NCBI RefSeq assembly: GCF_002379585.1
Contig: NZ_DFUE01000040.1
Location: 33,714-91,124 of the forward strand
From: Pseudomonas sp. UBA4194
GTDB taxonomy: Bacteria > Pseudomonadota > Gammaproteobacteria > Pseudomonadales > Pseudomonadaceae
Direction: 5' to 3'
DNA: 57,411 nucleotides
The notes under the pieces are model-generated. The model did no database searches. It saw only the letters and a list, made by a program, of their open reading frames with translations, and was not told where the DNA came from. The position numbers and the translations under genes are program-made. Positions 16,452 to 23,867 of the stretch are shown here, piece after piece (within the stretch, counting starts at the first letter, position 1; each line of letters begins with the position of its first letter).

Positions 16452-17615
16452 TTAGGGGGTCACGCTCAGGGCATTGCGGCCCACGCTGCCGAACACGGCA
16501 TCGTCTTGCGGGGTATGAATGCGGCTGCAAAGCACGTTGCGGTAATGGCGTTCCAGCGGGTTCTGCCGAGACAGGCCTGGATTGCCGCTGGCTTGAACGG
16601 CGAGTTCGACCGCGGCGATGGCGTTCTGGCTGACCAGTTGCTTGAGCTGCACGGCGTGCCTGGCATCGATCCCGCCGTTGACCGCCGAATCCAGCAGCGC
16701 GCGGTTGTTGAACAGCAGCGTGTCGATACGACCGACCACGTCTTCAAAGCGCGGCAGGCTGGCCAGCGGTTTGCCCAGGTGGGTCGGTACCCGCTGTTGC
16801 AGAAACTGCACCAGCCAGTCCCGTGCGGCGTGGGCGACCGCGTCGTAAAGGGTGGGCAACAGCACCGACATCCACAGCAGCGTCTGGCCGTCGAGTTCGG
16901 CCACGGGGGCATCGGCAGGGCTGACCGAGACGGCGTTTTCCAACGGCAACAGAACGTCTTCGAATTCCACTCGATGGCTGCACGTGGCGCGCATGCCCAG
17001 ATGGTCCCACTCCTCGACGATGCGAATGCCGGGGCTGTCCTTGTGCACCAGGAAACCGCCTACCAACGGCTGCGGATCGTCGCTGCGGGCCCATACCACA
17101 TACCAGGTCAGGCCGTGGCTGCCGGTCGAGTACAGCTTGCTGCCGGACAGCCGCCAACCTTCAGCGGTGCGCCTGGCCACGGTGGCCGGCAGACCGCCGC
17201 GGGCCGGGGTGCCCAGTTCGGGCTCGACGCGAAAGGCATTGATCAGGGCGCCGTGCTCGACAGCCTCGCGTCCCAGTTGCTGGCGCAGGTGCAGCGGCCA
17301 ACGGCTGTCGTCCTGCAGGCGAAAATGTTGCAGATACTGCATCACCAGAATCAGCGCGGTAGACGGTTCACCCTTGGCCACGGCGGCGATCACCTGGCGC
17401 GCCGTCGCCAGGTCCGCGCCGCCGCCGCCCAGCGCGGTGGGCACCACCAAGCCCAGCAGGCCATGGCGTTGCAGCAGAGCAAAGTTGGCCGCTGGAAACG
17501 CGCCGCTGCGATCGTACTCGGCGGCACTGCTGGCCAGCTCGGAAGTGACCTCGGCCAGCACGCTGGTCAGGTTGCGTGGGTGCAGCGCGATGGTGTTGTG
17601 GGCTGCGGCTGTCAT
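16452..17615 (-). CDS. Acyl-CoA-dehydrogenase-fold oxidoreductase, SfnB/DszC-like
   Basis: A 387-residue flavoprotein of the acyl-CoA dehydrogenase fold. Features are the N-terminal helical domain (LLQRHGLLGLVVPTALGGGGADL), the middle beta-domain with GWRLSGSKLYSTGS and WDHLGMRATCSHRVEFEDVLLP, and a C-terminal bundle. This resembles the Pseudomonas sulfur-acquisition oxidoreductases (SfnB) and DszC-type monooxygenases more than fatty-acid enzymes. Probable role: flavin-dependent oxidation of an organosulfur substrate or sulfur intermediate. Its start overlaps the stop of the LLM monooxygenase gene by 4 bp, so the two are coupled. Only 2 Cys and 4 Met. A true acyl-CoA substrate cannot be excluded. 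Confidence 0.85.
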   Translation of the reverse strand: MTAAAHNTIALHPRNLTSVLAEVTSELASSAAEYDRSGAFPAANFALLQRHGLLGLVVPTALGGGGADLATARQVIAAVAKGEPSTALILVMQYLQHFRLQDDSRWPLHLRQQLGREAVEHGALINAFRVEPELGTPARGGLPATVARRTAEGWRLSGSKLYSTGSHGLTWYVVWARSDDPQPLVGGFLVHKDSPGIRIVEEWDHLGMRATCSHRVEFEDVLLPLENAVSVSPADAPVAELDGQTLLWMSVLLPTLYDAVAHAARDWLVQFLQQRVPTHLGKPLASLPRFEDVVGRIDTLLFNNRALLDSAVNGGIDARHAVQLKQLVSQNAIAAVELAVQASGNPGLSRQNPLERHYRNVLCSRIHTPQDDAVFGSVGRNALSVTP

Positions 17616-18724
17616 CGGGCGCTCTTTACGGCATACACCGGGCTTTCCAGTTCAGCCACCCGCTGACGAATCCGCGGCAGCAGTTCCTGGCCATATTCCA
17701 CGGCATCGCGCAGCTGATCGAAACCACGGAACAGGAACGTACTCACGCCGAGCTTGTAGTATTCCAGCGCCGCTTCGGCGACCTGGTCGGCAGTACCCAC
17801 CAACGATGTGGAGTTGCCGGCCGCGCCGGTGAGTTCGGCGATGCCGGTCCAGAGGCGGGTGTCGTGGACGCTTTTCTGCGCGGCGATATCCACCAGGCGC
17901 TGCGATCCGGCGTTGTTCTTGCCCGTGTTCAGCTCGCGGCGCTTGCCTTTGCGTTGGTCGTGGAGCACGCGGGCATCCTGCAGAATCCGTTCGGCACGGG
18001 CCCAGGCCTGTTCTTCGGTGGCGCCCAGGATGGGACGCAGGGAGAGGCTGAAGCGGATGTGTTTTTCCCGGCCATAGCGCGCAGCGGCCTTGCGTACCTG
18101 AGCGATGCGCTCGTGGATGTTCTCCAGCGGCTCACCCCACATCATGTAGACGTCGGCATGTTTGGCAGCGGCTTCCACGGCGGCATCGGAGGCGCCGGAG
18201 AAATAGATCGGCACGTGCGGCTGCTGAACCGGCTTGACCAGGGTCAGGTTGTCTTCGACGCGGTAATGAGTGCCTTGATGGCTGAACGGCTCGTTGGCGG
18301 TCCAGACCTGCTTGAACACGTCCAGGTACTCTTCGGTGCGGGCATAGCGCGCATCCTTGTCGAGGAAGTCGCCGTCACGCTGCAGGTCGCCGCTGTCCGC
18401 GCCCGTGATGACATTGATCGCTGCACGGCCACGGCTGAGCTGATCGAGGGTGGCGAACTGGCGCGCGGCGAACGTAGGAGCCTGGAAGCCTGGACGGTGC
18501 GCCACCAGCAGACCGAGTTTTTCGGTATGAGCGGCCACGTAGCTGGCCAGGATCATGGAGTCGGCAGCGCTGGTATTGACGGCCAGCAGCGCCTGGTCGA
18601 AGCCGGCGTATTCCTGAGCCTGGGCAAAGGCCTTGATAAAGGCCAGGTCTACACCTGGGCCACGTGGGGCTTGAGATTCGCTGCTTTCCTGCGGGCCGAT
18701 CAGGCCGATGAATTCGAGGCTCAC
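17612..18724 (-). CDS. LLM-class FMNH2-dependent monooxygenase, SsuD-like
   Basis: A 370-residue luciferase-like TIM-barrel protein of the alkanesulfonate/nitrilotriacetate monooxygenase class. Diagnostic stretches are FDQALLAVNTSAADSMILASYVA, LGLLVAHRPGFQAPTFAARQFATLDQLS, GRAAINVITG and PHVPIYFSGASDAAVEAAAKHADVYMMWGEP. Such enzymes use FMNH2 from a partner reductase and O2 to cleave C-S or C-N bonds, releasing sulfite in the SsuD case. A flavin reductase gene lies divergently 214 bp away. The protein has no Cys and 4 Met, in line with synthesis under sulfate limitation. It is first in the minus-strand unit. The exact substrate is not readable. Confidence 0.9.
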   Translation of the reverse strand: MSLEFIGLIGPQESSESQAPRGPGVDLAFIKAFAQAQEYAGFDQALLAVNTSAADSMILASYVAAHTEKLGLLVAHRPGFQAPTFAARQFATLDQLSRGRAAINVITGADSGDLQRDGDFLDKDARYARTEEYLDVFKQVWTANEPFSHQGTHYRVEDNLTLVKPVQQPHVPIYFSGASDAAVEAAAKHADVYMMWGEPLENIHERIAQVRKAAARYGREKHIRFSLSLRPILGATEEQAWARAERILQDARVLHDQRKGKRRELNTGKNNAGSQRLVDIAAQKSVHDTRLWTGIAELTGAAGNSTSLVGTADQVAEAALEYYKLGVSTFLFRGFDQLRDAVEYGQELLPRIRQRVAELESPVYAVKSAR

Positions 18725-18834
18725 TGAGGGGGCACTCCTGGATAGGTATAAGGGGGCCTCCGCCAGGAAAGGGGTCGGTCTGGATAGACCTTATGCCGGC
18801 TCAAATCCGCTGTAAAAGCATTTTTGGTTCTATG

Positions 18835-18850
18835 CTAATTATGCGATTAG
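18835..18850. promoter_or_regulatory. Palindrome in the divergent monooxygenase/flavin reductase promoter region
   Basis: CTAATTATGCGATTAG: 5-bp inverted arms with a 6-nt spacer, inside a short AT-rich tract about 110 bp from the monooxygenase start and 90 bp from the flavin reductase start. On the minus strand an overlapping CATAAT could be a -10. Size and position fit a regulator site, possibly LysR-type (CysB/Cbl class), but no specific match is claimed. Confidence 0.35.
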
Positions 18851-18938
18851 AGAATCACGATCTTCATCAATATAAAAATAATCGATTTCAGGCGAGTGCC
18901 TTCGTTCTGTTCGTTCATTTGACGCCCGTGGGCGGCTG

Positions 18939-19562
18939 ATGCACCTTGTGGTCATCGATGATTGGACAGTGAGAACACGTGTGAATGAATTCATCGCCCC
19001 GGTGGAATTGGCCAAGGCTTACCGGTTGCTCAACCACGGACCCACGGTGCTGGTGTCGGCTCGCTACGGTGACACTCAGGATGTGATGGCCGCTGCCTGG
19101 GCGTGTGCCCTGGACTTCGTGCCGGCCAAGCTCACGGTGGTACTGGACAAGGCTACGGTGACCCGTGGGCTGGTCGAGCAGAACGGCCTGTTCGTGATTC
19201 AGGTGCCCACCGTGGCGCAACTGCGGCTGACCCACGCGGTGGGCAGTGAAAGCCTGGCCGAACAGCCTGAAAAGCTGGCCCGCGCCGGGGTCGAACTCAT
19301 CCAACTGGGCGACCAGCCGCTGCCGTTCGTGGCGGGCTGTTCGGCGTGGCTGGCGTGCCGCTTGATCAGCGAACCGCACAATCAGCAGGCGCACGACCTG
19401 TTCATTGGTGAAGTGATCGGTGCCTGGGCGGATACGCGGGTGTTCGAAGGCGGGCATTGGAAGTTCGAGCAGGCCGATCCGCAGCTGCGCAGCTTGCATT
19501 ACGTGGCAGGTGGGCATTTCTACGCGATCGGGGAGGCGATGGATGTGCCTGGGGTGGATTGA
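18939..19562 (+). CDS. Flavin reductase family protein
   Basis: A 207-residue FMN-binding split-barrel protein of the flavin reductase (FlaRed) type. The pattern PVELAKAYRLLNHGPTVLVSARYGDTQDVMAAAW with ALDFVPAKLTVVLDKATVTRGLVEQNGLFVIQVP is typical. It would supply FMNH2 to the divergently encoded SsuD-like monooxygenase. The start is uncertain: ATG 18939 gives the longest form, but GTG at 18969 or 18981 (VNEFIAPVEL) would begin closer to the usual family N-terminus and neither has a strong ribosome-binding site. With 3 Cys and 3 Met it is less sulfur-poor than the minus-strand cluster. A family A repeat follows directly. Confidence 0.82.
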   Translation: MHLVVIDDWTVRTRVNEFIAPVELAKAYRLLNHGPTVLVSARYGDTQDVMAAAWACALDFVPAKLTVVLDKATVTRGLVEQNGLFVIQVPTVAQLRLTHAVGSESLAEQPEKLARAGVELIQLGDQPLPFVAGCSAWLACRLISEPHNQQAHDLFIGEVIGAWADTRVFEGGHWKFEQADPQLRSLHYVAGGHFYAIGEAMDVPGVD

Positions 19563-19572
19563 GATCGGGGGG

Positions 19573-19699
19573 GATGGTCCCCTCACCCCGGCCCTCTCCC
19601 TGGGGGAGAGGGAGCAAAAAGCGGATCGCGGTGGTGCGACTGACGGTGATCAGCTCCCTCTCCCTCAGGGAGAGGGCTGGGGTGAGGGGACCTGTCACC
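19573..19699. repeat. Family A long palindromic repeat, full-length copy
   Basis: GATGGTCCCCTCACCCCGGC arm, a core with AAAAAGCGGATCGCGGTGG, and the inverse arm ending GGGGTGAGGGGACCTGTCAC. It begins about 10 bp after the flavin reductase stop. Confidence 0.85.
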
Positions 19700-19829
19700 A
19701 CAAATCCCCAACCCTGCGTCAACACGCCTCTTAAGGAACACCGCCCCGTGCCGATAACCCCATCAGGTATCTGCCGCTAAGGCAATTTCCGCCCCCTGGA
19801 TACTTACTCCCCCTGACAGGATTTGCACC

Positions 19830-21431
19830 TTGGCGTACAACCAGAAAAAATTTCTAATCGTCGACGACTTCTCCGATTTCCGCAGCTCGGTCAGGTCGAT
19901 GCTGCGCGATCTCGGGGTCAAGGACGTGGACACTGCCGACACCGGCGAACAGGCGCTGAAGATGTGCGCGCACAAGCGTTATGACTTCGTCCTGCACGAT
20001 TTCAACCTGGGTGACGGCAAGAAGAACGGTCAGCACGTGCTCGAGGACTTGATGACCGACAAGCTGCTCAGTCATGAAAGCGTGTTCATCATGGTGACTG
20101 CCGAGAACAGCCAGGCCATGGTGATGAGCGCGCTGGAGTGGGAGCCGGACGCCTACCTGACCAAGCCTTTCAACCGTGCCGGCCTGGCCCAGCGCCTGGA
20201 AAAGCTGGTGCAGCGCAAAACCATGCTCAAGCCGATTCTTCAGGCGCTGGACAAAGGTGTACCGAGCCAGGTGCTGGACGCGTGTGCCCAACTGATCGAG
20301 CAAGACCCGCGCTATGCGCCACTCTGCCTGCGCTACAAGGCCGACGCGCTGCGTGACCTGAACCAGCACGAGGCCCTTGAGGCGCTGCTCAAGACGGTAC
20401 TCGCCGACCGGCCGACGCCTTGGGCGTTCCGCGCCCTGGGCAGCCTGTTGTTCAAACGCAAGCGGTTGGCCGAAGCGCAGGGCATCTACGAACAGGCCTT
20501 GAAAACCTTTCCCAGTTTCCCGGCGCTGTACGACGGCCTGGCCGATGTGCTGGTGGCCGGCGGCGATGCCAAGCGCGCGCAGCGCGTGCTGGAAGACGCG
20601 GTGCGCCTGTCGCCATTGGCGGTGCGCAGGCAAAGCCTGCTGGGGCGCCTGGCCTATGATAACGAAGACTTCGAAAGTGCCTCACGCGCCTACCGGCATG
20701 CCGTCAGCCAAGGCCAGCATTCGCGCTTCAAGGACCCGGAAACCAACCTCGGTTTCGCCCAGGCCCTGATGAGCAAGCACGGCGATCAAGGCCTGGATGC
20801 GCGCAGCCGCATCGAACTGAACCAGACCCTGGCTGAAGTCGACAAGGACCACGGCCACAACCCTGGCCTGCAAGTGCGCACCCGTCTGATGAAGGCCAGC
20901 AGCCTGGCGCAGTCCGATCCCGAGGCGGCGGCGAAGTTGACTCAGGAAGCCGTGGCGAAGCTGCAGGGCCTGGACGAGTTTCTCAGTGCCAATGCCGCGC
21001 TGACGGTGGCTGGGCAGTTGCAGAAGCTGGGCCAGGAAAGCGCCGGTGCCGGTGTTCTGCGTACGTGCGCCGAGATCTATGGCGACGACCCGGCGGTGAT
21101 GCAGAATATCGCCAGCAAGACCAGCGACCCCAGTATTCTGGGTGCTGGCAAGCTGGCCATGGACCTCAACCTGCTGGCCGTGCGCAGTTTCAAGAATGGC
21201 GAAGTCGATCAGGCCCTGGCGGCGTTCCGGCGAGCATTGCAGTTGCAGCCCAAGAACATCAGTATTGCCTTGAACCTGGCCCAGGCCTTGCTGGCCGGCA
21301 AAGGCGCCTCGGTCGATGCAGCCATGCTGCAGGAAGGGCAAGCCTGCCTGAGCATGATCGGCACGATGCCCGAGACCGATGCTCGCTACGAGCGTTATCA
21401 GAAACTGCGGAACAGGGCCTTTGGTGCATGA
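19830..21431 (+). CDS. Response regulator with TPR effector region
   Basis: A 533-residue cytoplasmic protein. The N-terminal receiver domain (1-125) has the acidic pair D12/D13 in IVDDFSDFRSS, phospho-acceptor D57 (VLHDFNLG), T90 (MVTAEN) and K112 (LTKPFN), so it should be phosphorylatable. The rest is helical tetratricopeptide-like repeats (for example AEAQGIYEQALKTFPSFPAL, AFRRALQLQPKNISIALNLA), a protein-protein interaction output instead of DNA binding. The start is an unusual TTG at 19830; the receiver homology begins immediately after it. It overlaps the next gene, a histidine kinase, by 4 bp, so the two are almost certainly cognate. Confidence 0.9.
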   Translation: MAYNQKKFLIVDDFSDFRSSVRSMLRDLGVKDVDTADTGEQALKMCAHKRYDFVLHDFNLGDGKKNGQHVLEDLMTDKLLSHESVFIMVTAENSQAMVMSALEWEPDAYLTKPFNRAGLAQRLEKLVQRKTMLKPILQALDKGVPSQVLDACAQLIEQDPRYAPLCLRYKADALRDLNQHEALEALLKTVLADRPTPWAFRALGSLLFKRKRLAEAQGIYEQALKTFPSFPALYDGLADVLVAGGDAKRAQRVLEDAVRLSPLAVRRQSLLGRLAYDNEDFESASRAYRHAVSQGQHSRFKDPETNLGFAQALMSKHGDQGLDARSRIELNQTLAEVDKDHGHNPGLQVRTRLMKASSLAQSDPEAAAKLTQEAVAKLQGLDEFLSANAALTVAGQLQKLGQESAGAGVLRTCAEIYGDDPAVMQNIASKTSDPSILGAGKLAMDLNLLAVRSFKNGEVDQALAAFRRALQLQPKNISIALNLAQALLAGKGASVDAAMLQEGQACLSMIGTMPETDARYERYQKLRNRAFGA

Positions 21432-22120
21432 GCGACGAGCAGGAAGGTCTGAATTTCTCCATGGTCATAGCCTCCACGGTGCATGACATGAAGAACTCGC
21501 TGGCCACGGTCATGCAGGCGCACAACGACTGGCTGCAGCGCCTGCCCGAGCCTCTGCGCGAAGGTGCCCAGCGTGGCGTCATCGACTACGAGTTCGCGCG
21601 TCTGAACGGCATGATGGTACAGCTGCTGGGTCTGTACAAACTGGGGGTCAACCAGTTGCCGCTGCGGCCGGACTATCACGAGGTGGACGATTTCATCGAA
21701 TCGCAGTTGGCCTTGCACCATGAGGTGCTGGGCAGCCGTGGCGTGGTGGCCAGCTTCGAGGTGGACGACCTGTGTCCGCTGGGGTTCTTCGACCGCGAGT
21801 TGATTGGCTCGTTGGTGGCCAACGTCATCATCAACGCCATCCGCTTTGCGCGCCACGCCATCGAGATCAAGGCGTGGGAGGAGGGGGGGCAGTTGCTGCT
21901 GAGCATCAACGACGACGGTCCCGGTTACCGCCCCGAACTGATCGAGCTGCAGTCGGATTTCGAGCAGGGCATCAATACCGTCAGCGGCAGCACCGGGCTG
22001 GGGTTGTATTTCGCAGCGCGGATCGCCGAGCGGCACCAGCGCAATGGTGTCAAGGGCACTATCGAACTGGCCAATGGCGGGCGGCTGGGCGGCGGCTTGT
22101 TCATCCTGCGTCTGCCGTGA
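21428..22120 (+). CDS. Small cytoplasmic sensor-less histidine kinase
   Basis: A 230-residue kinase with no membrane segment and no recognisable sensor domain. H-box VHDMKNSLATV places the likely phospho-His at H19. The HATPase domain shows N-box NVIINAIRFA, G1 NDDGPGY and G2 GSTGLGLYFA. It should phosphorylate the REC-TPR protein encoded just upstream; the ATG lies within the ATGA overlap with that gene. A longer frame from 21065 lies inside the upstream gene and is not supported. The kinase may be controlled by a partner protein, perhaps through the TPR region. It ends 15 bp before the convergent TetR gene. Confidence 0.88.
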   Translation: MSDEQEGLNFSMVIASTVHDMKNSLATVMQAHNDWLQRLPEPLREGAQRGVIDYEFARLNGMMVQLLGLYKLGVNQLPLRPDYHEVDDFIESQLALHHEVLGSRGVVASFEVDDLCPLGFFDRELIGSLVANVIINAIRFARHAIEIKAWEEGGQLLLSINDDGPGYRPELIELQSDFEQGINTVSGSTGLGLYFAARIAERHQRNGVKGTIELANGGRLGGGLFILRLP

Positions 22121-22135
22121 CGAGGAATTGCCCGG

Positions 22136-22774
22136 TTATTTGGCCACGCCGCGCAGCACCTGATCCTGGATGTACAGCAACCAGCGTTCGCGCGCCTGAG
22201 GTGCGCTGAGGTCCTGGCCGAGGAATGCGCACAGGGTGTGCAGGTTGGAAAGGTAGAAGTAGCACAGCGAGGAAATCATCAGGTAGGTGTGGGTCAGGTC
22301 GATGTCCTCGCGGAACCGGCCCTGGGCCTGGCCTGCACGGATGATCGGGGCCAGGTTGCCCAGTGCCTGACCGGACAGCGCCGACAGGTTCGCGGATTTT
22401 CTCGAGTGCCGCGCCTTGTGCAGGTTCTCCGTGTTGAGAATGCTGACGAACTCGGGGTGTTTGAAATAGTAATCCCAGACGAAGGCCACCAGTTGTGTCA
22501 GCGCAGTGCTGGCGCAATCGAGTTCGAACCGTTGCTTTGCCTCGGCGAGATTGAACTGCTCGTAGGTGTGTTCCAGCACTTGGATGAACAGCTGCTCCTT
22601 GCTTTTGAAGTAGTAGTAGATCATCCGGTCGTTGGACTTGGCCAGGCGCGAGATCTTCTCGATACGCCCGCCCGAGTAGCCGTCCTGGCTGAACACGCGG
22701 ATCGCCGCTTTGAGAATGCGGGCGCGGGTTTCGTCCGCTTGCTGGGCGCGCACGCCGGTGTTCCTGGTGGCCAT
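22136..22774 (-). CDS. TetR/AcrR family transcriptional regulator
   Basis: A 212-residue regulator with the TetR N-terminal helix-turn-helix at about residues 17-62 (TRARILKAAIRVFSQDGYSG, then IEKISRLAKSNDRMIYYYFKSKEQLF). The C-terminal ligand and dimerisation domain has no recognised ligand. The Asn-Asp-Arg in the recognition helix is a variation of the more usual pattern. The ATG is at 22774. It is divergent from the alpha/beta hydrolase gene at 22966 across a spacer holding a perfect palindromic repeat; control of that hydrolase is possible but not shown. Confidence 0.9.
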   Translation of the reverse strand: MATRNTGVRAQQADETRARILKAAIRVFSQDGYSGGRIEKISRLAKSNDRMIYYYFKSKEQLFIQVLEHTYEQFNLAEAKQRFELDCASTALTQLVAFVWDYYFKHPEFVSILNTENLHKARHSRKSANLSALSGQALGNLAPIIRAGQAQGRFREDIDLTHTYLMISSLCYFYLSNLHTLCAFLGQDLSAPQARERWLLYIQDQVLRGVAK

Positions 22775-22818
22775 GGGTCGGAGCTCCTTGTGATGGGGGG
22801 ATAATAGCGGGGTTTTGT

Positions 22819-22885
22819 GGTGAATGGTCCCCTCACCCCAGCCCTCTCCCTGAGGGAGAGGGCTGGGGTGAGGGGACCATTCACC
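22819..22885. repeat. Family A minimal copy: perfect 67-nt palindrome
   Basis: Two perfectly complementary 33-nt arms (GGTGAATGGTCCCCTCACCC and onward) separated by a single G. It is a core-less version of the family A element, between the divergent TetR and hydrolase genes. Confidence 0.9.
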
Positions 22886-22965
22886 ACCGATCCCAACCCT
22901 GCCACGTTGACATCATCCACCCTCAACACCACCATACCCCCCACACCCCTACAACCAGATACCCC

Positions 22966-23835
22966 ATGCCTTTAGCCCGCCTGTTCACCCTTTGCTGCTG
23001 CCTGCTCATGACCCTGCATACCCAAGCCGCCGAATCGTTCAGCTCCGATCGCCTCACCGTCGAAGTGGTCGGCCAGGGCCCGGACGTCATCCTCATTCCT
23101 GGTCTGGCTTCTTCCCGGGAGGTCTGGCGCCCCCTGGCCAAGCGCCTGGCGGCCGACCACCGACTGCACCTGGTGCAACTGTCGGGCTTCGCCGGTCAGC
23201 CCTGGCAGCATGGCGACGGTCCACTGCTGGAACCGGCGATGCAGGAGCTGGACCGTTATATCCGTGACTCGCAGCTGCAACAGCCCAAGCTGATCGGTCA
23301 CTCCCTGGGTGGGTTGATGGCGCTGCGCCTGGCACAGGCCCATCCGGGGGACGTCGGGGCAGTGATGACGGTGGACAGCCTGCCGTTCTACAGCGCGTTG
23401 TTTTTCCCCGGTGTCACGGTGGAACAGGCACGCCCGGTGGCCGATCGTGCGGCGGCAGAAATCCTCAGCCTGGAACCGAAGATATTCGCCGAGCGTCAGG
23501 CCGCTGTCGCTCAAGCACTGACCCATGACCCCGCCACCCGCCGCGCCATCGTCGACTGGTCGCTGGCCAGTGATCGGCAGGCCATGGCCACGGCGTTGCA
23601 CGAAGCGATGATCACCGACGCGCGGCAGGGGTTGGCGGCCATGACCACCCCGGTGACGGCGGTCTATGCCGATGCCGGGCGAGAACCGGCGCAGGTGGAT
23701 GCGCTGTGGGAGCAAGGCTATCGCGACTTGCCCGGGGTCAAGCGGGTGCGCATCGAGCGTAGCCTGCACTTCATCATGAGCGATCAGCCGCAGGCGTTCG
23801 ATAAGGCCGTTGACGAGTTTTTGCGCCAGCCTTGA
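22966..23835 (+). CDS. Secreted alpha/beta hydrolase
   Basis: A 289-residue alpha/beta hydrolase with an N-terminal signal peptide (LARLFTLCCCLLMTLHTQAA, cleavage near residue 22), so probably periplasmic. The nucleophile elbow is GHSLGG with Ser113, the oxyanion region VILIPGLASS, and the likely catalytic His is H268 in ERSLHFIMS. Substrate is unknown; esterase, lipase or lactonase activity is possible. A weak ribosome-binding site precedes ATG 22966. It is a single-gene unit, divergent from the TetR gene. Confidence 0.85.
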   Translation: MPLARLFTLCCCLLMTLHTQAAESFSSDRLTVEVVGQGPDVILIPGLASSREVWRPLAKRLAADHRLHLVQLSGFAGQPWQHGDGPLLEPAMQELDRYIRDSQLQQPKLIGHSLGGLMALRLAQAHPGDVGAVMTVDSLPFYSALFFPGVTVEQARPVADRAAAEILSLEPKIFAERQAAVAQALTHDPATRRAIVDWSLASDRQAMATALHEAMITDARQGLAAMTTPVTAVYADAGREPAQVDALWEQGYRDLPGVKRVRIERSLHFIMSDQPQAFDKAVDEFLRQP

Positions 23836-23842
23836 TGCGCCA

Positions 23843-23866
23843 TTGCGGCTGTACACCGCGACTACG
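23843..23866. repeat. Degenerate family C REP
   Basis: TTGCGGCTGTACACCGCGAC followed by TACG; a mutated copy of the family C unit between the convergent hydrolase and deaminase genes, ending at the deaminase stop. Confidence 0.6.
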
Positions 23867-23867
23867 C

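Noticed and set aside
16452..17615. Fatty-acid beta-oxidation acyl-CoA dehydrogenase
   Set aside because: No other beta-oxidation gene is near; operon partners and composition point to the SfnB/DszC sulfur branch, though this is not proven.
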